From Halohasta litorea (GTDB lineage Archaea > Halobacteriota > Halobacteria > Halobacteriales > Haloferacaceae): 64,000 bases of DNA. The stretch spans positions 124,001-188,000 of the forward strand of contig NZ_JANHDJ010000005.1 in NCBI RefSeq assembly GCF_024494645.1, in the 5' to 3' direction. A program made the translations under genes and the position numbers. The stretch's first letter is position 1. Every line of letters starts with the position of its first letter. The notes beneath the pieces were generated by a model. The model did no database searches. It had not been told where the DNA came from and worked only from the letters and a program-made list of their open reading frames with translations. This document shows positions 42,216-50,355 of the stretch, piece by piece.

Positions 42216-42932
42216 TCAGTTAGTCGAAAACGTCGACGGGTCGTCGGCCAACGACTCGCGTCGCCCGTCGAGAATCGCAAACCGTTCGCCGCGTCGCCCT
42301 TCAAGCCAGTAGAGTAGCTGCTCGGCCCACCGGAGTTTGCGCGCCTTCAGCGGGTCGACCGACGGATCGTCGAAGTTCCAGCCGAGAAACCGCAGCTCCG
42401 CGGCCCCGAACGCGTCACTTATAAAGGCCGCCCGATCTCCGTCGGTAAAGCCGCCGACGTTCTCAATGGGGTCTCGGGGTTCGGCCTGTGTCGTCACGAG
42501 CATCCACTCGGGGTCGAACTGCGGGAGCCACTCCCGAAGCGTCGGGATGTTGTCGCCGTGAGCGTGGGCCGCGACCGGCGTACCGTCGTGGGTCAGTTCC
42601 CGAGCCGTCTCGACGTTCTTGTCGAGGTCGGTCACCATCAGGTCGACCGAGAGGCCGTGGTCGGCCAACACGTCGACCGCGGTCGAGGCGGCGACGATCG
42701 CGTCGACGCTTGCGGGCTCGAACGACGCGAGCTCGGCCGACAGCGATGGAGCCGCACCGACGACGGCGACCGTTGCCCCATCGAGATCGGCGAGTCGGTC
42801 GTGATCGAACGGGTGGGCCATCTCGGCGGCGATATCTCGGGCCGTCTCGTCGGCCGACCGATCGAAGCCGAGATCCGCGAGGATCGCCTCGTAAATCGGT
42901 TCCCACGTCGAAAAGCGACAGCTGTAGCTCAT
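42216..42932 (-). CDS. mptE: 6-hydroxymethylpterin diphosphokinase, MptE type
   Basis: The 238-residue enzyme belongs to the archaeal MptE family (DUF115-like), which activates 6-hydroxymethyl-7,8-dihydropterin with ATP in tetrahydromethanopterin or folate synthesis. Motifs include VAVVGAAPSLSAEL, VMVTDLD- and AHAHGDNIPT, matching the metal/ATP site of this family. The gene lies downstream of the dihydropteroate synthase gene on the same strand, and the two activities are sequential in the pathway. A hairpin followed by T-rich sequence separates them. Confidence 0.87.
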   Translation of the reverse strand: MSYSCRFSTWEPIYEAILADLGFDRSADETARDIAAEMAHPFDHDRLADLDGATVAVVGAAPSLSAELASFEPASVDAIVAASTAVDVLADHGLSVDLMVTDLDKNVETARELTHDGTPVAAHAHGDNIPTLREWLPQFDPEWMLVTTQAEPRDPIENVGGFTDGDRAAFISDAFGAAELRFLGWNFDDPSVDPLKARKLRWAEQLLYWLEGRRGERFAILDGRRESLADDPSTFSTN

Positions 42933-42949
42933 CGGTGAATTATAAAACC

Positions 42950-42977
42950 AGCCGAAAGAGCCGGTGGCTCATCGGCT
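42950..42977 (-). terminator. Hairpin with T-run between folP and mptE, candidate terminator
   Basis: Read on the minus strand, AGCCGATGAGCCACC-GGCTC and TTCGGCT fold into a stem of about 11 pairs with one bulge and a short loop. The stem is followed by GGTTTTATAATTC. This could end the folP transcript or be an mRNA structure ahead of mptE. The T-rich stretch might also be read as a promoter element, but it lies only about 12 nt before the mptE ATG. Confidence 0.35.
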
Positions 42978-43076
42978 GTGATATTGTATGGGCCGGATTG
43001 GCACAGAGTACCCCTACCCGAATGCCCCTCCGGCGTCCAATTGTTTGGTTTACCATGATCCGGCATAAGTTTTCTC

Positions 43077-44237
43077 TTAACAGCACGCCTTTCTGATACG
43101 TTCGACAACAGCGGATATCTGGCCGGAAACACCACTCAGACCCTCGGTAAGCTCTTCATAACTGGATTTCGTGCCAACTAATACCACCCGGTCGTCAGAC
43201 GGGTGGCTGACGCAGTCGACGCCTACTGTCTCACAGGTATCGATGAGCCGGTTCCGTGTCTCACTGTCGAGGCCGGAGAGTTCGAAGACGCGTGTCACGC
43301 TGTTGTCGGCGGCAGTCTCGGTATCGTCTTTGTCAGCGCCGAGTCGGTCGAGATGACGGCGAGCCTCGCGGGGTGTCGTGACGTCGAGTTCCTGGAGACC
43401 GATCCCCTCGACCGTCTCCTGGAGCCGCGGCCGGGAGAACTCCTTGCCGATCAGGGCCGCATCCCGCGTTTCGGCCACGTCGTGGGTCCGGATCACGTGC
43501 GCGCCGCGCTCGACGGCCATCGAAGTCGCGGCCAGCGAGACGGCGAGGGCGTCGTCGGTGTCCCGACCGGCGACCGACCGGAGGAAGTTCTTCCGGTTGA
43601 TCGAGACTAAAATCGGCTGGCCGTAGCCACGGAACTCCCGGAGCCGGTGGAAGGTTTCCCGATCGTCTTCGATCGTCTTGTCCTCGCTCCAGCCGCCGAA
43701 GGCGGGGTCGACGATCGTCTTGTCGGTCAGGCCGTTGAGCTCCAGCGCGTCGTAGATATCATCCACGTCCTCGACAGCACCCGGCCGTTCGAGGTCCGGC
43801 GGCGAAGCCATCTTGGCGACCGCAACGTCGTACTCCTCACAGACTTCGGGCATCTTCGGGTCGGCAAAGCCACAGATGTCGTTGACCATATCGAAGCCGC
43901 CCCTGATGGCGGCTTCGGCGACCTCGTGGTAGCGGGTCTCGATCGAGAAGACGGCGTCGCCGGAGACGCTTTCAATGGTCTCGAGGGCGGTGTCGAGCCG
44001 GTCGAGTTCCTCCTCGGCGGTGAGGACCTCGAACTGCTTGTTGGCCGATTCGAGGCCGACGTCGACGATGTCGGCACCCTCGTCGATCAGCGCCTCGTCG
44101 ACGTAGGCGGCGGCCTCATCCGGGGAGTTGAAAACGCTCGGCTTGTAGGGGGATTCCGAGCTGACGTTCAGTACGCCCATGATTCGCGGGGGCTGGTCGT
44201 CACCGATCTGCAGCCCAGCGGCGTCGACAGTTCGCAT
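43077..44237 (-). CDS. folP: Dihydropteroate synthase
   Basis: The 386-residue enzyme joins the activated pterin with a p-aminobenzoate-type acceptor. IMGVLNVSSESPYKPS-like (about residues 19-33), GADIVDVGLESAN and MVNDICGFADP are the TIM-barrel pterin-site motifs, followed by GWSEDK and SINRKNFLRS regions. The C-terminal extension of about 100 residues (after the EARRHLDRLG helix) is not part of the classical enzyme and is common in haloarchaeal copies. The mptE gene, whose product supplies its substrate, is 144 bp downstream. Confidence 0.92.
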   Translation of the reverse strand: MRTVDAAGLQIGDDQPPRIMGVLNVSSESPYKPSVFNSPDEAAAYVDEALIDEGADIVDVGLESANKQFEVLTAEEELDRLDTALETIESVSGDAVFSIETRYHEVAEAAIRGGFDMVNDICGFADPKMPEVCEEYDVAVAKMASPPDLERPGAVEDVDDIYDALELNGLTDKTIVDPAFGGWSEDKTIEDDRETFHRLREFRGYGQPILVSINRKNFLRSVAGRDTDDALAVSLAATSMAVERGAHVIRTHDVAETRDAALIGKEFSRPRLQETVEGIGLQELDVTTPREARRHLDRLGADKDDTETAADNSVTRVFELSGLDSETRNRLIDTCETVGVDCVSHPSDDRVVLVGTKSSYEELTEGLSGVSGQISAVVERIRKACC

Positions 44238-44322
44238 ACACTCACTGTGAACGCCGCCGACATAGGCGGTCCGGTCCGCCGGGAGTCAGTCTCTTTTTGT
44301 CGGCCGAGTTGCTACGTTCGCT

Positions 44323-44919
44323 ATGGCAAAAGTCAGCGTCGGGCTTCGTGGCTGGCGGTTCGAGGAGAGCGAGATCTTCACCGACAACGAGGAGTTCAAA
44401 CCGCTCGAAGAGATCCCGGAGGACCCACGCCAGCGACTGCTTCGCCTCTCGCGGCTGGTCGAACAGCCGTGTGACGCCTGCTACCTGATCCACGGCGAAG
44501 CCGACAAACAGCGGTGTAACCCATCGGCGTTCGTCTACGGCGAGCCGATGGACGAAGTGGTCCTCTGTGCTGACCACGAGCCGGAGTTCATCTACTGGTA
44601 CCAAAACGACGGCGGCAGCGAGCTTCGCGGGGAGCCGGAGTTCGCCGACAGCTTCCACAGCTGGTTCGCCGACGGCAACCGGGCACCCGAGGGCTTCGGC
44701 GGCGTCGACCACGTCGAAACCGATCCCGAGGGCCTCCCCGAGCCCCCGAGCCCCGAGGAGCTCCAGGAACGACTCGAAGCCGACTACGAGCGCAGCGAGA
44801 TAGACCTCCGGGAGTATATGGACGAAGCCAACAAATCGACCGAGGCCGCGGATCGAATCGATGACGAGGAACTCGACGAGCTGGACCTCGATACGAGCTA
44901 TCCGACCGGCGACGAATGA
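44323..44919 (+). CDS. Haloarchaeal protein with a Cys/His metal-knuckle
   Basis: The 198-residue acidic protein begins MAKVSVGLRGWRFEES. A central region has CDACYLIHG at about residues 50-58, RCNPSAFVYGE and VVLCADHEPEF, so four cysteines and two histidines could bind a structural metal. The C-terminal 60 residues are rich in Glu and Asp, with helical pattern. The start has a T-rich box (44294-44298) about 27 nt upstream. It overlaps the trmJ start by 4 bp (ATGA), so the two are translationally coupled. The family seems restricted to haloarchaea and has no known function. Confidence 0.8.
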   Translation: MAKVSVGLRGWRFEESEIFTDNEEFKPLEEIPEDPRQRLLRLSRLVEQPCDACYLIHGEADKQRCNPSAFVYGEPMDEVVLCADHEPEFIYWYQNDGGSELRGEPEFADSFHSWFADGNRAPEGFGGVDHVETDPEGLPEPPSPEELQERLEADYERSEIDLREYMDEANKSTEAADRIDDEELDELDLDTSYPTGDE

Positions 44920-45695
44920 GCCCCCGGCAACAGAAACCGATCGTCGTCGTGGTCGAACCCGAAACGCCGGGCAACGTCGGCACCATCGCCCGCGCGATGA
45001 AGAACTTCGGGCTTTCGGAGCTCAAGCTCGTCGACCCGCCCGAACTCGACCCTGACGGCGAGGCCTACGGCTTTGCGGGCCACGCCCGCGAGGACGTGCT
45101 GCCGAACGCCGAAGAGGTCACCCTCGACGAAATCATCGAGAACTACCACACGGTGGGCTGTACCGCGATTACGGGCGAGGACAGCCGCCGACACGTCAGG
45201 TTCCCGTTTACAACGCCGGTCGAACTCAGCGAGTCGCTGTCGACCGTCGAAACTCGAACGGCGCTCGTCTTCGGCCGGGAGGGGCGGGGCCTCCACAACC
45301 GCGAGATCGAGCGGCTCGACGAGGTGTGTTCGATCCCCGCCAGCGGCGAGTATCCAGTGCTTAATCTGGGCCAGGCAGCGACGATCCTCTTTTATGAGCT
45401 GCGTGAGCTGACTGTCGCGGAGACACAGCTTCCCGATGTCGACCACCACCGGGCCGACGAGTCGGATATCGAGCGGCTCTATGACTACTTCGCGGAGTTC
45501 CTAGATGCGCAGGCCTACAACGAGCGAAAAACGGCCAAGACACAACGGTTGTTCCGTCGACTCGTCGGCCGCGCTCACCCGACCGATCGGGAAGTCCACA
45601 CTCTCCTCGGCGTGTTTCGGCAGGCGACCAACCGGCTCACGGGCGAGGAGGAGGGCCAATCGGAGGATGCTGAACCGCCGGACAGCCCGCAGTAG
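44916..45695 (+). CDS. trmJ: tRNA 2'-O-methyltransferase TrmJ (SPOUT family)
   Basis: The 259-residue protein has the SpoU/TrmJ motifs: IVVVVEPETPGNVGTIARAM with the N-x-G-x-x-A-R core (residues 9-28), TALVFGREGRGL and CSIPASGEYPVLNLGQAATI, forming the knotted SAM-binding site. TrmJ methylates the ribose at position 32 of tRNAs. The C-terminal 60 residues extend beyond the knot domain, as in other TrmJ proteins. It is coupled by a 4-bp overlap to the Cys/His protein gene upstream, which may therefore have a role in tRNA modification (inference). Confidence 0.9.
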   Translation: MSPRQQKPIVVVVEPETPGNVGTIARAMKNFGLSELKLVDPPELDPDGEAYGFAGHAREDVLPNAEEVTLDEIIENYHTVGCTAITGEDSRRHVRFPFTTPVELSESLSTVETRTALVFGREGRGLHNREIERLDEVCSIPASGEYPVLNLGQAATILFYELRELTVAETQLPDVDHHRADESDIERLYDYFAEFLDAQAYNERKTAKTQRLFRRLVGRAHPTDREVHTLLGVFRQATNRLTGEEEGQSEDAEPPDSPQ

Positions 45696-45775
45696 GAACA
45701 TCCTACTCGACAGTAGGAACGACTTACCGCGGTCGGGTTCGGTACGATCGCTGCTGACTGGGCCCTTCCTAAACT

Positions 45776-45781
45776 GTTAAG
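45776..45781 (+). promoter_or_regulatory. TATA-like box of the 40-residue ORF
   Basis: GTTAAG is centred about 26 nt before the ATG at 45805, at leaderless distance. It supports the small downstream ORF as a real gene. Confidence 0.4.
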
Positions 45782-45804
45782 CCCCTCTGTGGTCGAACGA
45801 GGGT

Positions 45805-45927
45805 ATGGAACAATACATTCTCACCGGAGAGACGGAGCTTTCACCGGTTGTCGTGGTGACGACACTGCTGCTGATCGCGGCGTTCGTCCTCGGGTTCGGG
45901 AACCTGCTCGTGGGGACAGTACTGTAA
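45805..45927 (+). CDS. 40-residue single-helix membrane protein
   Basis: Reading MEQYILTGETELSPVVVVTT and onward to stop TAA at 45925-45927, the peptide has one hydrophobic helix (about residues 15-37). The N-terminus is acidic and polar. The promoter-like GTTAAG lies 26 nt upstream and the ORF fills the gap between trmJ and the response regulator gene. It is too short for routine gene calling, and I recognise no homologue. The distance and hydrophobic composition support a real membrane microprotein. Confidence 0.6.
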   Translation: MEQYILTGETELSPVVVVTTLLLIAAFVLGFGNLLVGTVL

Positions 45928-46015
45928 GTCGGCCACACGCTGTCACAGCCGATTAGGGACCGACCGAAATTGTTTCCTCCGAGTAGTTCAATCCCCTCAA
46001 CCAACTGCCACCAGT

Positions 46016-46594
46016 ATGTCCGACCACGAACCCGGAACGCCGACAGTGCTCGTCGTCGACGATGAGGAGGATATCGCCGACATATATAGCCTCCAGCTCC
46101 AGGACCGCTATACGGTTCGCACGGTGTACGGTGGCCAGGCGGCCATCGAGGTGGTCGACGAGGACGTCGACGTCGTCCTGCTCGACCGCCGGATGCCGGA
46201 GTTGTCGGGCAACGAGGTCCTAGAACGAATCCGGGCCGACGGCTACGACTGCCGGGTGATTATGGTGACGGCCATCGATCCGGAGTTCGACATCATCGAG
46301 ATGCCGTTCGACGACTACCTCTGCAAGCCGGTCGACAAGGAGACGCTCGTCGAGGCGATCGAACAGCAGCTCACGGCCAAACAGTACGACGAGACGGTCA
46401 GCGAGCTGTTCCGGGCCACCTCGAAACTCACGGTCCTGAAGGGCGAGATGAGCCAGGATGAACTCGAGGACTCCGAGGAGTATCAACGGCTCAAGGAGAC
46501 GACCGACGCGATGCGGAGCGACGCCGAATCGCTGATGAGCGAACTCGACGACTTCGAGGCGGCGTTCAAAGCGATCGATCGGTCGTCGAACTAA
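46016..46594 (+). CDS. HalX-domain response regulator
   Basis: The 192-residue protein has a receiver domain (residues 10-120) with acidic DDEED at 16-20, the phospho-acceptor Asp57 in VVLLDRRMPE, the conserved Thr of VMVTAID and Lys of LCKPVDKE. The HalX domain follows (about 130-190), a helical module of unknown function found almost only in haloarchaea. There is no DNA-binding domain, so it probably works through protein contacts. The cognate histidine kinase is not in the window. Confidence 0.92.
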   Translation: MSDHEPGTPTVLVVDDEEDIADIYSLQLQDRYTVRTVYGGQAAIEVVDEDVDVVLLDRRMPELSGNEVLERIRADGYDCRVIMVTAIDPEFDIIEMPFDDYLCKPVDKETLVEAIEQQLTAKQYDETVSELFRATSKLTVLKGEMSQDELEDSEEYQRLKETTDAMRSDAESLMSELDDFEAAFKAIDRSSN

Positions 46595-47494
46595 CTACTC
46601 CCGATTTTTGTCGGCATGCGAGCGGACCCAGAGTTCGCCGATCCGGGAGAGTTTGGTCCGGTAGGATTTGCCGACCTCCTCCTGTTCGATATACCCCTTC
46701 CCGCCGGGGCCGAGCCGGTCGACGTTGTAGATCACCTTCGAGCGGAAGCTGTCGGTGTACTCCTCGTTGAGATCCCGCGCCAGCGTCGAGGCCAACTCGC
46801 TGACGGATTCGAACTCGCCGTGTTCGCCCAGCGTGAACAAGACGAGCTCCTCGAAGGGTTTGACGCTCGAAAAGGAGGCCACGGGGAGTTCGACGATGTG
46901 GCTGTTGCCGATCTTCTTCGCACCGATAGTCACGCCGCGTTCGTCGAACTCCGAGAGCAGTTCGTTGATGCTTTCGAGTCTGGTCTCCATCCGCTCGCGG
47001 TCGAGATCACCGGCATCCAGGAGATCACTCAGCAGCTCGTGTTCGGCCCGGAGTTCCTCGGCGAGTTCGGTTTCGAGGTACTTCTCGGGGGCCGTGTAGT
47101 AAGTGTGAATCCGATCGCGGTCCTCCTGGCGTTCGACCATCACCGAGTGGGCCGCCGTCGCAAACGCGAAGCTCACGGGACGGGGCATCGAGCAGACGTT
47201 GACCCAGACCTCCGCGCCGCTGTCGAGCTGTTCGTTTATCAGTTCGAACGCACCCTCGAAGGCGGCGTCGTAGTCGTAGACGTCCTCAAGACGGATGCGC
47301 TCGGTCTCCGCGCCCAGGAGGTTCTGGAAATCCGTTTCGAGTTTGGTGGCGAGTCGGCGGGAGTATTCGACGTTGGCCTCGCTGCCGACCGCGCCCTCCA
47401 GGAGGATGACGTGGTCCACATCGAACTGATCGCGGATGAGCGGCGCAATAAGGCGGTCGTAGTCGAAGCCGACCGGAACGATGTGCGTCTCCAT
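46595..47494 (-). CDS. HFX_2341-family regulator with CARF-like N-terminal domain
   Basis: The 299-residue protein opens METHIVPVGFDYDRLIAPLI and contains VWVNVCSMPRPVSFAFATAA near residue 97. These are hallmarks of the haloarchaeal HFX_2341 (DUF6293) family. The N-terminal 150 residues form a Rossmann-like fold similar to CARF ligand-binding domains. The C-terminal part (about 190-299) holds winged-helix elements and a helical tail. CARF domains often sense cyclic nucleotides in CRISPR systems, but no CRISPR genes lie nearby, so the ligand is unknown. It is convergent with the HalX response regulator. Confidence 0.85.
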   Translation of the reverse strand: METHIVPVGFDYDRLIAPLIRDQFDVDHVILLEGAVGSEANVEYSRRLATKLETDFQNLLGAETERIRLEDVYDYDAAFEGAFELINEQLDSGAEVWVNVCSMPRPVSFAFATAAHSVMVERQEDRDRIHTYYTAPEKYLETELAEELRAEHELLSDLLDAGDLDRERMETRLESINELLSEFDERGVTIGAKKIGNSHIVELPVASFSSVKPFEELVLFTLGEHGEFESVSELASTLARDLNEEYTDSFRSKVIYNVDRLGPGGKGYIEQEEVGKSYRTKLSRIGELWVRSHADKNRE

Positions 47495-47591
47495 ACTACT
47501 ACGTAGCGATAACGCTTATAAAAACCACCAGTATCCGGACTGTTATTCCGGACTGGCTGAAAAACGGACACGGGCTGCAGCCGTGAGCTGC

Positions 47592-47957
47592 TTACTCGCC
47601 ACTGGCTTCGTCCGCGTCGTCTTCGGGCATGATCTCGGTCGACAGCACTTTTAAGGGGATGTTGTGCAACTGCTGGCCGATCTCCTTGCGGGCGATCCGG
47701 CTGGCGTGTTCTTCCTGTTCGACGTTGAAGACGATCAGTTCGAGTTCGAGGGCGACCAGCGCTTCGTCGGCGGCGATGAAGGCGGGCGGCAGTTCCTCTC
47801 CGGAGGGCGAGGTTCGTGTCCCCATCTCGATTTCGACGTAGTTGAGATCCGGGTTCAGCATCTCACCCGTCTTCGAGATGGCGATTCGGACGGCCTCGTC
47901 CACTGTCTCGACATCGTACACGGGCACCGCAGCCTCGACGACGACTCGGCAGTCCAT
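47592..47957 (-). CDS. UPF0212 (DUF555) family protein
   Basis: The 121-residue protein starts MDCRVVVEAAVPVYDVETVD and contains EMLNPDLNYVEIEMG and EEHASRIARKEIGQQLHNIP. This is the conserved archaeal UPF0212 (COG1885) family, which has an alpha/beta fold and no known function. The C-terminus ends in an acidic tail. The gene stands alone between the regulator and OGG1 genes on the minus strand. Confidence 0.9.
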   Translation of the reverse strand: MDCRVVVEAAVPVYDVETVDEAVRIAISKTGEMLNPDLNYVEIEMGTRTSPSGEELPPAFIAADEALVALELELIVFNVEQEEHASRIARKEIGQQLHNIPLKVLSTEIMPEDDADEASGE

Positions 47958-48035
47958 GGCACTAACTAGGCCCGCAGCGCGTATGAAACTTCGCCTACTT
48001 TCTCGAAAAAAGGAGTATCACCCGGCTGCCGTCGG

Positions 48036-48950
48036 TCAGTTTCCGCCGTTTCTGAGATAGTGAAAAACGTAGGTCTGGGCGTAGCCCGCATACTCCCCGC
48101 CGAACTGCTCGCGGATGGCCCGTGATGTCGAGACGTACCCACCCTGATCGCAGTCCGGATAGTGGTCGGCAATGGCGGTCTGAATCCAGGTATCGAGGGG
48201 GACGGCCTCGGTGAATCCCAACGAAAAGAGGAGGACGCAGTCGGCGACCTTGTTGCCGACGCCGACGAACTGGGCGAGGTGGTCGCGGGCATCCTCGTAG
48301 TCGAAATTGAGCGCGTCACGAGGGTCGACCTCACCGTCGGCGACCATCTCGGCTGTCCGCTGGACGTAGGGCGCACGGTAGCCTAAGCTCTGCTCCCGGA
48401 GTTCGTCTTCGGTTCGCGCGGCCAACTGGCTGGGGGTCGGAAACGCGTGGTAGGTTCGGCCGTCGAAGGCGATCTCGTCGCCGTACTCGCGGGCGAGTCG
48501 ACGCTGCATCCCGTGAATCCGCGAGACGCGCATTTGGGCCGAACAGATAAACGAGACGAGACAGGGAAACACTGGATCACGAACGAGTCGCATCCCCGCA
48601 TACTGCTCGAAGGCGCGATCGAGCAGCGGATCGGCCGGGGTGGCGGCCTCGATCGCCGTCAGATCGTCGTCGAGCCGCAAGAGATGTGTGAGGATCGGCA
48701 CCGCATCGGTCGTCGACTCCCACTGAAGTTCTTCTCCTTCCTGGCGGACCCGAACCACGGCCTGCTCGTCTGAAACTGCGGGAATCGGTGGCACGACCGT
48801 CTCGTACCACGCACTGCCGCCGTAGGCTTCCGTTGTGGTGTACATCTCGCCGTCGGAGCGGTCCCACAGATAGCTCTGGCCGCTTTCGACGGTCGACTGG
48901 AGATCGAACGCGCCATCGAGATCCTCACACCGAATAACGCCCTGTTCCAT
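48036..48950 (-). CDS. ogg: 8-oxoguanine DNA glycosylase (OGG1 type)
   Basis: The 304-residue repair enzyme removes oxidised guanine. The N-terminal TBP-like domain covers residues 1-95. The helix-hairpin-helix-GPD region has LAQFVGVGNKVADCVLLFSL with catalytic Lys234, and VPLDTWIQTAI with catalytic Asp253. Both residues required for glycosylase/lyase chemistry are present. The family landmark FICSAQMRVSRIHGM corresponds to the FICSSNNNIARI helix of OGG1, with unusual substitutions. Oxidative damage repair would complement the SODs and photolyase of this window. Confidence 0.9.
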   Translation of the reverse strand: MEQGVIRCEDLDGAFDLQSTVESGQSYLWDRSDGEMYTTTEAYGGSAWYETVVPPIPAVSDEQAVVRVRQEGEELQWESTTDAVPILTHLLRLDDDLTAIEAATPADPLLDRAFEQYAGMRLVRDPVFPCLVSFICSAQMRVSRIHGMQRRLAREYGDEIAFDGRTYHAFPTPSQLAARTEDELREQSLGYRAPYVQRTAEMVADGEVDPRDALNFDYEDARDHLAQFVGVGNKVADCVLLFSLGFTEAVPLDTWIQTAIADHYPDCDQGGYVSTSRAIREQFGGEYAGYAQTYVFHYLRNGGN

Positions 48951-48996
48951 TACCGCTTTTCGGACGTGTGGCCGTTTTTCCGTTTCGGTGTGACCG

Positions 48997-49446
48997 TCAG
49001 TCGACGCGCCAGGTAAAGAGGCTCTCGGCGACGTAGTTGAACACCATGCCGACGCCGATCCCGATCACGTTCGCGACCGTCGGCCACAGTTCGAGCCCGG
49101 CCACCGGCAGCGAGAACTGAACGACGCTCGTTAGTACGAAGAGGACGGCGAAGCCGACACCGAGCCCGACCGCCCGAACGAGGTGGGATTTCCCCCACCG
49201 GCGGCCGAACGCACCCAGGCCGAGTTTGCCGTTATCGGCGAAGGTCCACTGGTCGTTGACGACGAACATCGTCGAGATCGAGAGCTCCGCGCCGACCGCT
49301 TTCGCGGCCAGCGGTCCGAACCCGGCGGTCGTCGTCAGCAGCGCGACGATCGCGGTCTCGATGGTCGCCCCAAGCGCACCGACTGAGACGAACTTGCCGA
49401 TCCGGGCGCGGTGGGTCAGCGCCGACAGCGGTGACTCAGTCGCCAT
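48997..49446 (-). CDS. GtrA-family membrane protein
   Basis: The 149-residue protein has four predicted helices and the GtrA pattern, FVSVGALGATIETAIVALLT in helix 1 and NVIGIGVGMVFNYVAESLFT in helix 4. GtrA proteins are proposed to flip polyprenyl-linked sugars. I start at ATG 49446, which overlaps the glycosyltransferase stop region by 11 bp. A longer frame upstream runs inside that gene. The neighbouring gene encodes a polyprenyl-phosphate glycosyltransferase, the usual partner. Confidence 0.87.
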   Translation of the reverse strand: MATESPLSALTHRARIGKFVSVGALGATIETAIVALLTTTAGFGPLAAKAVGAELSISTMFVVNDQWTFADNGKLGLGAFGRRWGKSHLVRAVGLGVGFAVLFVLTSVVQFSLPVAGLELWPTVANVIGIGVGMVFNYVAESLFTWRVD

Positions 49447-50206
49447 TGTTCCCGGTGTAGGTGAGCTTCGATCGGGGGGTCGGCTGGATGTCCCGATATC
49501 GGGGGCTGGCCGCGATGGCGTCGGCCCGCCGACGGACATCCAACAGCGCCCGGCCGAGTTCGATCGTTGTCCATACCGGATCGACGGTCGAATCGGGGTG
49601 ATCCTCCCACTCGACGGGGACCTCCCTGATCTCGTAGCCGAGCGAGCCCGCCACCGAGATGAACTCGAGGTCCCACGCGAACCCCGACTCGTAGCAGTGG
49701 TGGCCGATCTCGTCCCAGGCCTCAGCCCGGAGGGCCTTCGCGCCACACTGGTAGTCGTAACACTTCGTCGGCAGCAGTTGCCGTGCGGTGAAGGCGAAGG
49801 CGTCGCCGAGGAATCGTCTGGCGACCGTCTGGTGGTCGACGATCTTCGAGTCGGGATGGCGGCGCGAACCGATACTCACGTCGGCGGTCTCCCCGCGGAC
49901 GTGGCCGACGATGGTGGCCAGCGACGAGGCGGGCACCGAGCCGTCGGCGTCGGCGAATGCGAGGATATCCGTCGAGAGCCCGTCGAAACCGTCCATGACC
50001 GCGCCGCCCTTGCCGCGGCGTTGGGCGACAGCATTGAGCTCATCGACGACTGGTTCGATCCGGGAACGTACCGCGTCGGTTGGGGCGTCGATCTCGACAC
50101 GAACCGTCGACGGATCGAGCGTTGCTCGAATATCGTCGATATACGTCAGGAGAGCCTCGATATCCGGCTCGTAGGCGGGAATCACGACGCCAAGCGACTC
50201 ACTCAT
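49436..50206 (-). CDS. Family 2 glycosyltransferase, polyprenyl-phosphate type
   Basis: The 256-residue GT-A enzyme begins GVVIPAYEPDIEALLTYIDD (residues 6-25). It has the metal-site DADGS motif in LAFADADGSVPASS, and QCGAKALRAEAWDEI near the acceptor site. It resembles dolichyl-phosphate glucose/mannose synthases, which load a sugar on dolichyl phosphate. It overlaps gtrA by 11 bp, and a GT-C-type enzyme lies upstream on the same strand. The cluster probably decorates glycoproteins or lipids, with the sugar unknown. Confidence 0.88.
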   Translation of the reverse strand: MSESLGVVIPAYEPDIEALLTYIDDIRATLDPSTVRVEIDAPTDAVRSRIEPVVDELNAVAQRRGKGGAVMDGFDGLSTDILAFADADGSVPASSLATIVGHVRGETADVSIGSRRHPDSKIVDHQTVARRFLGDAFAFTARQLLPTKCYDYQCGAKALRAEAWDEIGHHCYESGFAWDLEFISVAGSLGYEIREVPVEWEDHPDSTVDPVWTTIELGRALLDVRRRADAIAASPRYRDIQPTPRSKLTYTGNNGD

Positions 50207-50355
50207 GGTATCGTGTGAGACGCCTCCGAGTCGGTTGTTTCAAAAATACGGAGTAATGACTATTCATATACACGTTCGACGGGGTTCCGGCTCTTAATTC
50301 TGATGGATGCAGGTGGATAAAAACACGTCCAGGAGGAAGACAGAGACGAAATCCG

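Noticed and set aside
42941-42947. TATAAAA as the promoter of mptE
   Set aside because: It is only about 10 nt from the mptE ATG, which would put the transcript start inside the gene. The hairpin-plus-T-run reading fits better.
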